From Litoditis marina (lineage: Eukaryota; Nematoda; Chromadorea; Rhabditida; Rhabditidae): a stretch of DNA of 64,000 nt. Made by a program: the position numbers and the translations under genes. Shown here piece after piece: positions 12,590-25,000 of this stretch; the stretch's first letter is position 1; the number at the start of each line of letters is the position of its first letter. The notes under the pieces were generated by a model. The model saw nothing but the letters and a program-made list of their open reading frames with translations, was not told the DNA's origin and did no database searches. Location: positions 6,361,690 through 6,425,689 of the forward strand of contig OZ038440.1 in assembly GCA_964036275.1 (NCBI GenBank), given 5' to 3'.

Positions 12590-12772
12590 AAGTGTAACAA
12601 AAGGCAGCAACAAGTCTCGTGTTTATTAGAAAACCTTGTTCCCTGATTGCATTTTGACGAGGTATTAGTCACGTGCAACGTAATTGGTTTTATGAAAATC
12701 GGAGTCGGCGATTTATAGAAAATTAACTGTTCAAGACGTGTACCTTATTACTAGCTTGTAATATACTGTATG
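12590..12772 (-). promoter_or_regulatory. Conserved upstream block of receptor copy 3
   Basis: Contains GGCAGCAACAAGTCTCGTG, CCCTGATTGCATTTTG, CAACGTAATTG and TAATATACTGTATGGCGA in the shared order. It lies only about 250 bp upstream of the start codon of copy 3, the shortest distance in the array. It is the best place to look for the functional promoter part. Confidence 0.5.
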
Positions 12773-13612
12773 GCGAGAAACACCCACGCCATATACGGAC
12801 GGAAATGGAAAGCAGGAAGTTTCACCTGACTATCACCATTTAGGTTATAATAAGAACATTTATAGAAAAGATAGTTGAGGCCGTCAATGTGAGTGTACAA
12901 TAGATTAGTCAAAATTTTTCGAAAACAACGTGAATTTGTTCAACGTCGGCCACAGAAGCCTTTAAGAGAAGGTCCACCCATGAACGGTAACTAGCTGAAC
13001 TTCCTAATTACGAAGCAGTACACTAGTTAACGAGGAACTAGAAACTCATTCAATTTGGCATATTCATTAATTAAATTCTTGTAAACTCCAGTCTATTAGT
13101 GAGTTCCAAAACAGGTAGTATGCATTTTACGGGAAACATTTTCAGCTGCGCTTATTAATCAGAGCGTGACAGTTTTACACTAAAACGTAGAGAAACGGGT
13201 CAACGTGGTTGAAGGTAAGAAAGGTTGTGCTTTGTCATCGTTAACTAATCCTACCACGAGAATACTGCACTCACTATACTGTTGATCAATGGCACAGTCA
13301 CGTGAAACATATTAAGCACATCAGAACTCAGAAACGGTAATGACAAACTGCACGATGCTAGCGAGTCCGTGGAACTTTCGGGCTGTCAATCTTCACTTTT
13401 CAAAAATGAAGGTTTTTTCGTTTGTTGGAGAATCAAAAAAATGTGTTATAACAAGGAAACTAACGCACGTTACAGCCTAGAACCAAAAGATTTTTTTACG
13501 ATGTTTTTCAATCTCATAATTTCATTCGCAAACCGTGGTTATAACAATACACCAAACAGATATATAAATTCTTTTAATATAGGGCAAGAACAACAAACGA
13601 AAAAAAATCTCT

Positions 13613-13809
13613 TATAGTCGTCGCTCACGGGAAGGCGGGAGGGTACTGTATATCTCACTTTTCGCTGTGCACGCACACATGTTTTCGATTCGAAAGCTTG
13701 GCGGTTATGTGCTCTAATAGCGTAGAGGTTAGCGTCATGCAACGACTGTTTTGCTTGCAGGTTCGATTCCGGGGAGAGACAATTATTTATAAATTTGGCA
13801 CCCACTATA
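13613..13809 (+). repeat. 197-bp TIR element with an internal tRNA-like segment, copy A
   Basis: Outer ends are TATAGT and ACTATA. The interior (about 13708-13782) holds a segment with an A-box-like TAGCGTAGAGGTTAGCG and a perfect B-box GGTTCGATTCC, spaced as in a tRNA gene. A second copy of exactly the same length is at 37290-37486. The arms do not fold into a convincing tRNA acceptor stem, so I call it tRNA-derived rather than a tRNA gene. It lies between copies 3 and 4. Confidence 0.7.
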
Positions 13810-13849
13810 AGTCACTTTGTCAAATTACCAGAGACAGAAACTAATCGAA

Positions 13850-16800
13850 TCACTGTTGTTTAGGAACAACCCCGAGTTGAGGCGCAGCGACAGCTTTTCT
13901 GGTTTGCACGGTAACTGATTTCTTCGAGCGAAATAGAAATATATCCAGAAACGAGGAGCGTAGAGTCCTGGAAAAAAATAGCGGACCATCGAGGTGGTGG
14001 TGGAAAAGTCATGCCGCACATGGAACGGAAGTATCTGCGCAGTACGCGGGATCGGGTAGCGCCATACACGATTCGCTCCTTTTGTAGATAGTATATGTTG
14101 CCCTACTACGGTGTATCTATCTCTAACCATAATAAGCGATTCGTACGGTGTGGTTGGCACTATTCCGCAATGTTTGTAGTTTGAACTGCCGTATCGACAT
14201 TCAACGACAACAATGATTGTCCGGGAAAAGATAGTCTACATCGCAATTAATGTCTCCGGATATAAAACGGATCGAAAGGTTTGTTTTTTGAGTTGTTTTA
14301 CAAACCGACCGAAAGTTGAGCCTACTTATTGCAAATCAACCAAGCGATGGGATTTATTCCATCCATAATCACCCAAAGCATTGTTGCAATATATTCCGAC
14401 ACCACTGTATCATGAAACAGTGGAGTGACGAAAGTCCAATAGATGAAGAAGAAAGAAAAGTAGCAGACTATTATGGATGCCTGAAAGTTATCCATAACAA
14501 CCATAAAGTGAAAAGATACATTCCAATGATGAGAATTTCGGTTTGTCTAGACATTAAACTATGGAAAATTACTATTCTTCATGCTTTTTCTATTTTCTGG
14601 TGGCTACTGAGTTTAACTCTTTTTGTACTTTTTCGAATTTTCACGTTACAAACTGCAATGTGCAAAAGATAATACCTGATAACAACTTTACGTCAAAGCC
14701 ACCATAAAAATAAACGCTATACTGTCAGTCAATCGCACAGTCACGACAAAGTGCACAATTACTCTTTAGAATGCTAACTTTACGTGAATATTCAATTTAC
14801 CTCTAGTATACACTAGTCACGTTTTGCGTTTTTACGTGCAATTTCAATTCGGGTATTGAAATTAAACAGAAACCAGTGGTACTACAATGGGCTATGCTTA
14901 TCGCTCGAAACTTCCGAGTTTCATTCTAACCTGAATGGTGATTCGTGCTTCCTGTTTCGACATGCGTTGTTTTGTCTGTAACTAGGTAGATTATTGACAG
15001 TTCTCAAATTTTTTTGTAGAACTTAGAGTTGTTAGTCAAGATTAATTCTTTGAAAGTTGGTCTACAAATGCTCACCAGACATGAAATATGAATCAAAATC
15101 GCGGCGTAAGACAGAACAGATGTAAAAATGACAATCATTATAGATAGGCCTCCGATACTGTAAATGAGCAGTGAAATCCCCTCATTCGGCCACCAGATGA
15201 TGTATTTCGGGTAGAAAATGAGGTTTATCTGAGGTTGAAGTCGAACGATGAAAAGAGTCCCCGACATGACGTAGCCAATCAGTGTCAAAACCTGCAGTTG
15301 TCGTGATAGTCGATTTGAAAATGATACATTTGTGAAAAACTCACATAGTATAGAAATTCCAGGAAAATATATCTCAATGTGTGAATAAACCGATTCAGAA
15401 ACTAGCTTATACTGTTAGTCAATCGCACAGTCACGTGAGACATGTAAAACACAGTAGAACTTAGAAACGTGCAATTACAAAGTGCACGAAGCCTCATTAG
15501 AATGCCAACTCCACGTGACTATTCAATTTACTCCTAGAATTGGAGGCCGTGACAAACTGGTAGGTATAGTTTGTTCCACCCACTTATAACCCTCTACAGT
15601 AATCTGCTAACACTTCCGGGTCCAAGTTTACTATATTAGCGTATTCAGAACGCTTCAAAATGATCATAGTGTCTTCTGCATGTTTACTACTACTAACTCT
15701 GAAAAGTTGAAATTAAAGTAATGACTTTTTCATTAGAAAACACCCCCTTGAATAATTGACGGATTACTGTAGGAGTACATCGATTGGTGAAACAGACTAT
15801 AAGTCTCACTCTTTCTGAGCGGTCAGCTGCAAATAGACTGAGAAACTGTGAACTGACCAAGGCCAGGCTCTTTGAACGCAGGATGGAATGCTTTGACAGA
15901 ATCATTATAGTGAATCGATTGAAGTTGAGGTACAGAATGAACCATATCATTCCAACATACATGGCATCAAAGAAAGCTCCGATTCCCTGAATATGAGTTA
16001 ATCGATCCACCTCAGCTTGAGAAAAAAACTGTACCACAAAATACGTCGGGATACCAGTTTCCCGAAATAGTGCTCTGGGCGAAAAACACAGCTCTCAAAA
16101 ACTCGAGATATTCTTTTTTGTCTCCATTGGATCAAATTCAGGGAAAATTGTACAATTGCCCCCCCCTCACCTTAAGTCCCCCCCCGTAGTACTATCACCC
16201 CCCTCCCAATACGATTTCCTATAGAGAGGGGGGTGATTGTAAATGGGGGGTCATTGTAAATGGGGGGTAATTGTACAATGTCGACGTTTAACAATCACCC
16301 CCCACAATACAAAATGGGGGGTAATAGTAACCCCGGACCTGTTTAACAATCGCCCCCCACTCAATCCAAACCTGCAGTAAAGAAGGACGTTGTACAATCA
16401 CCCCCCCTAGGGGTGGGGGGCGATTGTACTACGGGTCGGATTCCAACCTATTTCGGCTCAAGGGGGGGGGCGATTGTATAATAAACCCCAAATTCAGCTT
16501 CATTGTGTTTTTGCGTTTGTTCGATCTATATTCAGCTCTACGCTTGTAAAAAATAAAAAAAAATCTTGGCACACATGTTAACCGTGCCACGGTTTCACTT
16601 ACCTTGTTGAGCCAAATCGGAACGCGTTCCTCATTTTTGCCAATCATCAAAAACCCACTAAACACATGCGCGATAAGTTGTCCGATGTCCATGAAACCAA
16701 TATGCACCATGACCTGAAAGACTGGCAGCTGACGAAACTCCGAGTTCTTCATTATAACCTGGAAAGTATAAAGAATGATAACATCTCTGATCTAAATCCG

Positions 16801-17203
16801 CGGCACAATTTTATACTACGGCGAAAATATGACGGTAAACTAGAACCATAGCGGTTGCGACCGGGATGTATAGTATCGACTCGCTCTGTCCTGTGATCCA
16901 TAGTGGTTGTGCCGTAAAATATTTACTTAGTTCATCACGTTACGCAACCCGTTTTTGAGTTCTGTCTGTCTTATGAGCGCTTAAATAGAAAATGTTCGAA
17001 CGAAAAAGAGCAGCTAGAACAACTATAGTGGTCTGCTTTTTGGCTACGAAAACATTACTTGTGTAGCTCTATATGGTCAAGACTATGAACCTCACCACTA
17101 CTAGAGGTACATATAAAAGCAGGAAAATTGTGGATAGTAGTATAATTGAGAGCCCCATCCACGAATATTCTGTCTCAGAAAGCAGTGGGGCGTCGTACAC
17201 CAT
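13850..17203 (-). CDS. Srt-like 7TM chemoreceptor, copy 4 (intact)
   Basis: Seven exons: 17203-17096, 16758-16603, 15986-15858, 15291-15076, 14975-14931, 14480-14326 and 13967-13850, giving about 308 residues. It is more diverged than copies 3 and 5. TM3 ends LNFNRFTIMIL, exon 4 is two codons shorter (motif VLSYAAILIHISCL), and exon 6 lacks one codon before TVVSEYIATMLW. TM7 reads DGINPIAWLICNK. The tail keeps VQTRKAVAAPQLGVVPK. Intron 2 contains an unusual C-tract/G-tract block (16147-16481). Exons 4 to 7 were later duplicated to make the broken copy 6 at 27.9-29.5 kb. Confidence 0.87.
16147..16481. repeat. C-tract/G-tract low-complexity element in intron 2 of copy 4
   Basis: More than ten runs of six or more C or G occur within about 335 bp. 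Most are attached to the phrase TTGTACAATCRCCCCCC or its inverted form GGGGGGYGATTGTAC. The ends (GTACAATTGCCCCCCC and GGGGGGGCGATTGTAT) are approximate inverted copies. This is more structured than simple slippage and could form G-quadruplex or hairpin structures on either strand. Confidence 0.75.
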
Positions 17204-17958
17204 GTTTCACTGAAACTACTATTGGAACAAAATGCATCACAAATACTAATCTTTGATCACGTGTGTAATAAAAGGTAATACGACATTGAAACGAAACGAT
17301 TCGAATGTTCAGAGAGAGCATTACGAATAAAGAAAAATAGTTGCTTCTTTACAAATATTGTAAAATTGACCCACAAATGATCGAGTGATGAGTTAATCGC
17401 GATCACCTGGGGTTTTCAGCAATCATTTTTATTATAGTTCAAAAGAGAGTACGAAATTGAGCTTAGATAGATACCGATACGGATCTTCATTGTCATAAAA
17501 CGTTACATGACAGTAATTGTATAAAAACAAAATGACAATCGAAACAAAGAAAACTGTTCAAGTTTGAAACTGATAGCGGTAGTGTTGGGTCTATTAGATA
17601 TCTTTCATCTTTAATTCAATTCGGTCGAGACATTAGTTAATCGTCACATGTAACGAACGTAATCACTTCTTTGAAAATATGGCAGTACGGTTGGTTCAAT
17701 ATAGTTTGAAAATCACAATGTGTACTCCAGACAAGTTTTTTAATCATATATTTTTCCCAACATTTCTCCAGGGAGAGAAGGATGTGGGAGAAAATCACAA
17801 AATACACATAAAGTTACATCCATCAGCAGTCAGCAGTTGAAAAGTGGACATAAAGAAGGAAACTCTTGAAAAGTGCAGTTTTGAACTAAATTTGAACTAA
17901 TTCAAATCCATCTGTTGTTTATCGGCGCAAATTTGGCCGTTGTGAAAATTTAAGTCAG

Positions 17959-18191
17959 AGTTCGTTTCATTCCCACTGAGACCCGTTGGCATCGTGCCAA
18001 GATTTTTGGATGCGTATTTCTCAGAGAAAACATGAGTATTCTGAAGTCATTTTTTGTTTACGTGTTCTTATGAAACTGAACAATCGCTAACAGAAATTTG
18101 CAGTTTTTTGAATAACTACAGAGTGGGGAAAATTTCACTGAAATATTCATTGGTACGCTGCCCAGTCTCAGTGGGAATGACCGGAACTATA
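17959..18191. repeat. TIR element, TCATTCCCACTGAGAC family, copy B
   Basis: Left end AGTTCGTTTCATTCCCACTG and right end CAGTGGGAATGACCGGAACT. This is the 10781-11039 element in inverse orientation, with a partly different interior. Confidence 0.8.
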
Positions 18192-18607
18192 TCAATAATG
18201 AGCGCGTTTTCACCTGCCCTCAGTTTTCAGTTTCATTTTGGACAATATCGACTGTTGCAGTAGAGATTTATCTTAATCAATTTCGAAGTACTCGTATTCA
18301 TAAGAAAGCAAAGGTTTTACAATCGGTACGTCAGTAATTACATGATGCTAAAATTAAATGGAATAGAAACTTGTGAGAGGTAAAGAAATATCAATAGAAC
18401 TTAATACTGATAGATTTTCGATAGCCTCAGTTTGTGTCATGTAATTTTCTATCCGGGGGGAAGAGATATTGAGAGACATGCAGAGACATTAAAATCTGCA
18501 GATCAGATAAGGATCACCACTTTGCAGTAATGTGATGTGATCAAAGTCAATCGTGTAATCTTGAATCTTGAAATCTTGAATCTTGTGACAACTTCACGTT
18601 CTAAATG

Positions 18608-18792
18608 TGAAAAGACAACAGCAAGTCGCGTGATAAAATCAAATATTCGCTTCCTGATTGCATTTTGTCGCGTTGTTAGTTACTCGCCACCTTTCACGTA
18701 ATTGCATCTTTGCAAATTTCGACCTAAGATTGGTATAATACATCCGGTACACAATTTACACTCTTTATTAGTTTATGATATACTGTACGGCG
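18608..18792 (-). promoter_or_regulatory. Conserved upstream block of receptor copy 4
   Basis: Contains GACAACAGCAAGTCGCGTGA, TTCGCTTCCTGATTGCATTT, GTTAGTTACTCGCC, CACGTAATTGC and TTGGTATAATACATCCGG. It is the longest-conserved example together with 7764-7925 and 44210-44365. The start codon of copy 4 is about 1.4 kb away; a TIR element (17959-18191) lies between. Confidence 0.5.
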
Positions 18793-19082
18793 ACCAACTT
18801 TATCATGACATCATGGATAAAAAAGAAGATTGGCGAATCACCAGTTGTGGAAACTACCACAAATCCAACTAATTGTAACTTGAAGCTACACATTATTTAA
18901 CAACAGCACACAGCTTGGACAATTGACATTGACGCTGGGTATGGGTCGCAATTTTCGAACCTTTAAAAAAACAAGTCAATTTTCTAAATACTCACGGAGA
19001 ACGCTGTTTTTTCTACGTTTAGGCGATTATTTTTGAGAACGTCTTAATTGGCTGCCATAAATGATCAGATGGCCTTGAGCAC

Positions 19083-22000
19083 TCATTGTTTTTTGGGTAC
19101 AACTTTCAGAAGTTGAGGCGCTGACACAGTTTTCCTGGTTTGCACGGATAACTCGTTCTGTTGTAGAGTCGAGATGAAGACAAGGCTCAGAAATGAGGAG
19201 CGAATGCGCCTGAAACAACATGGGGATGGAATCGAGAAAAAAAACATTTCATTATTAATTCTGGTGAAACATGCGCACAGTTTCATGGCAACCTGGGTGA
19301 TCTCGCTCGCTTTGCACACAATTTTGCGAGACTGGTATACCGTTGGGAAGTAAGAGCAGAGAAATAGCTCAAATTTAAAAAAAAACACAGCCTTCACGAG
19401 CATCAGTTCCTGTTAATGTAGAGTATGATGAAAAATATCGTTGCCAGGAAACTTTAATTTCCCGGAAGTTCTCATACAGAAACTATAGATTTTACGTGAA
19501 AGTGGATTTTTTTGCGGTCGATGAACGTAAAACCTACTTGTTGCAAATCAACCATGCGACAGGGTTTATTCCGTTCATGAATACCCAAACAAGTGTTGAG
19601 AAGTATTCCGTAATCACGGTTTCGAAGTAGAAGAGCGGAGCGATATGGGACCAATACACATAGGCGAATGCAAAGTAACCAACTATGATGGACGCCTGGA
19701 ACTCAAGACAATAACTTAGCTTGTAAACTACGTAGAAATCGCCCCTAAAAATTAGAGCAGAGAACGTGAGTGCTGTTTTAGTTTTACTCACATGAAGACA
19801 TAAACTTGGTGGCCACTAGCGATTTCATACCTTGCTACTGGCAAACGTTGCTAGTAGTATGGATCAGCGCTCGAAACGTGGGGAGAGCTCAAAACCTTTC
19901 GAGCACTTCTATTAAAGTTTTTTTGGTTATCCATGTAAGAAATTTTCCTCTTATAAGACCGAAGTTTGTAACACATCGAACTTTGACCCCTAACATCGTA
20001 TTCGGCATGTCATCCACCCAAGTACGGTAATTGACTGACCTGAATGGTGATTCGTGCTTCCTGTTTAGACATCCGTTGTTTTACCTGTAACGAATGTTTA
20101 TATCATAACTTAGGAAATGTTCAGAGCTGAGTTTTTGTTCGAACTCGGTACACGTTCAGGATAAAAATCACAAACACAGATGAATGACAAAATATAAACC
20201 GTACAGGCTTGCTTTAAAACAAGCAACAGCATAAAAAACAGGAGAAAATATCTTCCGTTTTGATTTTGTGAAACTATTAGGTTCAAAGTTGCGGGTTAAG
20301 TTTAACAATCGCGCGGAGCGCGAAGCGCTCTGCGTGAGTTGTCTTTGGTTTGGCCATTGCGGACTCGTTTTTTCCTTTTAATTAACAAAAATCTTCAAAC
20401 ATATTCTTTTTTTGAAAACTAAAAAGAGAGAACGTTAGAGAATCACGAATTGAACATTGTGTGAAAATTTCAGCCAAATCGGATTATTTTCGTCTGAGTT
20501 ATGGTTTCGTGTCGTTGTTGAAAAGTTCCGCCGTAATTCGTCCCTCGTCACTCGTCCCTCGTCCCTCACGGAATTCTGTCCGCATCGTAGTGGAAAAACT
20601 ACTGAACCAATTTGGCTGAAATTTGAAACATCTATTCTATGGCAAAAGTTAGCTCGTCGCGCCAAGTATGAAATGTATATGTAATCTCTGGCGCCGGGCG
20701 CGGGCGCCAATAGGCGCCAAAAACGACTATTGGAAAAACTATCGAACCGATTTAGCTGTAATTTGAATCATGAGTTCTAATGCAAAATTTAGCCCGTCGC
20801 GCCAAATATGAGATGTATAGCTCCTCATTGGCGCCGGGCGCGGGCGCCAATAGGCGCCAAAAACCACTATTGGAAAAACTACCGAACCGATTTAGCTGAA
20901 ATTTGAAACATGAGTTATAATGCAAAAGTTAGCCCGTCGCGCCAAATATGAGATGAATACATCACCCTTTGCGCCCGGCGCTGGCGCCAATAGGCGCCAA
21001 AAACGGCAAAACACTATTTATTGTCAACTAAAATGTTTAACACTAATAGAAACTGAATAATTTGATGGAAAATGTGGATGTCTTTTTCCAAAACTAAAAT
21101 TTTTATTTTGGCGCTCGGACTAGGCGCCAAATGGCGCCAAAACCTAAACTCACGACAGCGTCACTGGAATAATTTGAAATTTGACACAGTTAATGGTTAT
21201 CACATGTTGAGTGAATTGATGAGGAAAAAATGATTGTTTTGCGTTTGCGCCGGGCGCTGGCGCCAATTTGCACCAATTGGCGCCAAAACCTAAACTCGCA
21301 ACAGCGTCACTGGAATCGTTTGAAATTCGGTACAGTTAATGGTTATCATATGTTGAGTGAATTGATAAGTGAAAAATGATTATTTTGCGTTGGCGCCGGG
21401 CGCTGGTGCCAACTTGCACCAATTGGCGCCAAAATAGAAAAAAAGAATCTTCATCAATGGAATGGTGCGGTACATGGCGCACTTGAGCATCCTGATCTTA
21501 TGAGTTGGTGATTCAGAACATGAGAAAAATCGCGCGGAGCGCGAAGCGCTCTGCGTGAGTCGTCTTTGGTTTGGCCATTGCGGACTCGTTTTTTCCTTTT
21601 GATTACCAAAAATCTTCAAACATATCCTTTTTTTGAAAACTAAAAGGAGAGAACGTTAGAGAATCACGAATTGAACATTGTGTGAAAATTTCAGCCAAAT
21701 CGGATTATTTTCGCCTGAGTTATGGTTTCGTGTCGTTGTTGAAAAGTTCCGCCGTTATTCGTCCCTCGTCCCTCCTCCCTCGTCCCTCGTCCCTCCTCCC
21801 TCCTCCCTCCTCCCTCACGGAATTCTGTCCGCATCGTAGTGGAAAAACTACTGAACCAATTTGGCTGAAATTTGGAATATCTATTCTATGCCAAAAGCTA
21901 GCTCGTCGCGCCAAATATGAGATATATAGCTCCTCATTGGCGCCGGGCGCGGGCGCCAATAGGCGCCAAAAACGACTATTGGAAAAACTATCGAACCGAT

Positions 22001-25000
22001 TTAGCTGAAATTTGAAACATGAGGTAAAATGCAAAAGTTAGCCCGTCGCGCCAAATATGAGATGAATACATCATCATTGGCGCCCGGCGCTGGCGCCAAT
22101 AGGCGCCGAAAACGGCAAAACACTATTTATCATCAACTAAAATGTTGAACACTAATAGAAATTGAATATTTTGGTGGAAAGTGTGAAAGTATTTTTTCAA
22201 AACTGAAATTTTCCTTCTGGCGCTCGAACCAGGCGCCAGATGGCGCCAAAACCCAAACTCACGACAGCGTCAATGGAATCGTCTGAAATTCGGTACACTA
22301 AATAACTATCACATGGCAAGTAAGATGCTCAATCTGAAAATCAAAAAAAGTTCTGTTGGCACTGTGCGCTGGCGCCAATTGGCGCCAAAGTTGGAAAAAT
22401 ATCAGTTATCGTCAATCAAACTGTTTCAAGTTAACAGATATTGAATATTCCAATGTGAAATAGATCCACAAATTCAAAATCGAATTTTATCGTCTGGCTC
22501 GGAAAAGACGCCAAATGGCGCCAAAACAATAACACACGAAACTGACAATTGAATAGTTTGAATATTGCTCCAATCAGTAATTGACACATGTAGTGTGTAC
22601 TGGTAGCTCAAAAACCTAGAAAATTTCGTTTCTTTCTGGCGCCAGACGCGTGTGTCAATTGACGCAGGAATGAAAAAAGTTTCAACGAAGGTTTTGGATG
22701 TGGTATTGGAAATAATGGCTATATTGTAAGTGAGTTGGTGTCTCTAATTGTAGATTTGTCAATGGCGCCAATCCTCATCGCTTATCGCCGCTAAAAGCGG
22801 TGTACATGTCAATCGGAACGTTTAGCGTTTTTGTTCAGTTGTTGATAGTCACAGAGCCAGTAACCTGCGTTATATTACAACATCAGGAATTTTATGGTCT
22901 GCATTCGGCTTCGTGCACACACAAAACTGAGATTTCCATAATAATATAATGAGTTCACAAGATCCACTCTGTGAATAGGCAACATATGAAGTTGTAGGAG
23001 TACAACTAGCAAAAAAAGGACAATTAGTAAAAAGTGGGGGAACCAACAAATGTGTAAGTTGTGTTTGGTTCGACCTCGATATCAGTAAAAAGTGAACGAT
23101 ACGAATTGCTGTGATACTGTAGCAGAAGTATTCTGCAAAAATAGAACAATACAAATGTTGCACAATGGTTCACAACGCACGCATGTCGTCAAAGTACACA
23201 TGAAATACCCTTCGGCAATTTCTGAAATATCATGCGGGCTTCGTGAACCATTGTGCAACATTTGTATTGTTCTATTTTTGCAGAATACTTCTGCTACAGT
23301 ATCACAGCAATTCGTATCGTTCACTTTTTGCTGATATCGAGGTCGAACCAAACACAACTCACACATTTGTTGGTTCCCCCACTTTTTACTAATATTGTTC
23401 GTTTTGAACATGACAGTTACCAATGTTCAAAATTTAGAAAACCTCACCAAACAGATGTGAAGCAGAATTGATCCGTAGGACACTAGAGATGTGATTACAA
23501 CAATAATGATCAAGGCCTCTTCAATTCTCTGAAGTTGCACTGAAATCTCCGGATCATCCTCTAGAGGCCACCAGAAAATGAACTTGGGGTAGAAAATGTA
23601 GTTGATATCGGGATGGAGTCGCAACACAAAGAAAACCACGAATATGACGTAGCCCATTATGGTAAAACCCTGAACACTTGTTTTTACAAACCTAGTAACT
23701 AGAAAACAACAAGTAGAAAAACAATGACGTGGATTGTTAACAAATATTACCAATTATGTACTGTACGTTCACGAATACGATTGTGTTAACACCACATGAT
23801 CAAATTCGGCTAGCACTGCTCATGAAAATCAATCAGAGGCTCGCACATAATATTTCGCATACTGCAGTATCGTGTTCAATCGAACTTTTTGTCATGATTT
23901 CAATTTCGATTGTCCTATTTGGTTAGCTGAAACATACCACGGTGAGATACTTTGACTGCAGAATAGAGTACTTGGGTAGAATCATTATCGTGAATCGATT
24001 GATGTTGAGATAAAGAATGAACCATATCATTCCCAAGTATGAGGCATCAATAAATGATCCCATTCCCTAAATGAAAGTTTATAAACGTTGTGTTATTACG
24101 TCAATCGACGACATTGCCGCGGTAGCGAACGCTCAGAAATAATATGAGAGCACCTTATCAACATCATCTCTTCAAATTCGCTAAATATTCAGTTGATTTA
24201 TTTGCTAAAAAAGTTAATTTTCATGAGCTTCTTACGAGAAACGTAATGTGAGTTTCCTATGAGGTTAGAGTGATTGCTACGCCACCAGATCTAGTCTAGT
24301 AGAAACAGAAGGCGATTATTCCGACCGAACGCAATAGTATTATTGCTTGGTTTTATAACCCCCTTCCCTTCTCCAGTCGTCTACGATGGTCTCCCTGTAC
24401 CATTTCTTTAGATCGCCGTGAGTCGAACTTGAATTTTATAACTAACTTAATAAACACTTGTTAGTTATTTCTTCTGTCTATGATGTAAACCACTGCTTTA
24501 GTAAAGTCTCAAGAATGAGCACTGAACCACCACACAGCGCGATAAAACACACTCTGGTTCCTATTCACAAACAGTTATTTTCCCCTTTTCAAAAAAGTTT
24601 CCTACGTGCCAGAGAATGCAATTGAGATCAGTGCAAGCCGCTTTGCTTATGATGACTGTTCCATGTATAATGATCAGAGCTGTTGATTTTTAATGGAACC
24701 AAGCGAGAGAACCCTACTTGAGGTCAAACTGTACCTACTTTACATTAGGTTATTTCAGCTGAACAACATATAATTGGGTCACTAGGACTTTTGGATGGTG
24801 GTATTTCTCAGAGGGTTGGGTCCTCATCAGTTGAACCTCTCTGAGAAAATGAAAACAGGACGGAGAGACCTCTTTTAGGTTATTCGAACTGTTTCCATTT
24901 TCTCAGAGGGGCTAAACTGATGATGACCCAACCCTCTGAAAAAACGCAAAACCGTCTTGAATCAGCGTCAAAACGGTTTTGAGTACATCTCTTACTGAGC

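Noticed and set aside
13708..13782. Functional tRNA gene
   Set aside because: The B-box is perfect, but the acceptor and anticodon stems do not pair convincingly and the segment recurs inside a TIR element.
15784..15990. Plus-strand frames over receptor exons
   Set aside because: They are shadows of minus-strand exons such as exon 3 of copy 4, whose own frame carries the TM3 motif.
22870..23471. Set of mirror-image open frames (also 56401-56897)
   Set aside because: They lie on the two arms of a 367-bp palindrome, so each frame is repeated inverted; no known domain.
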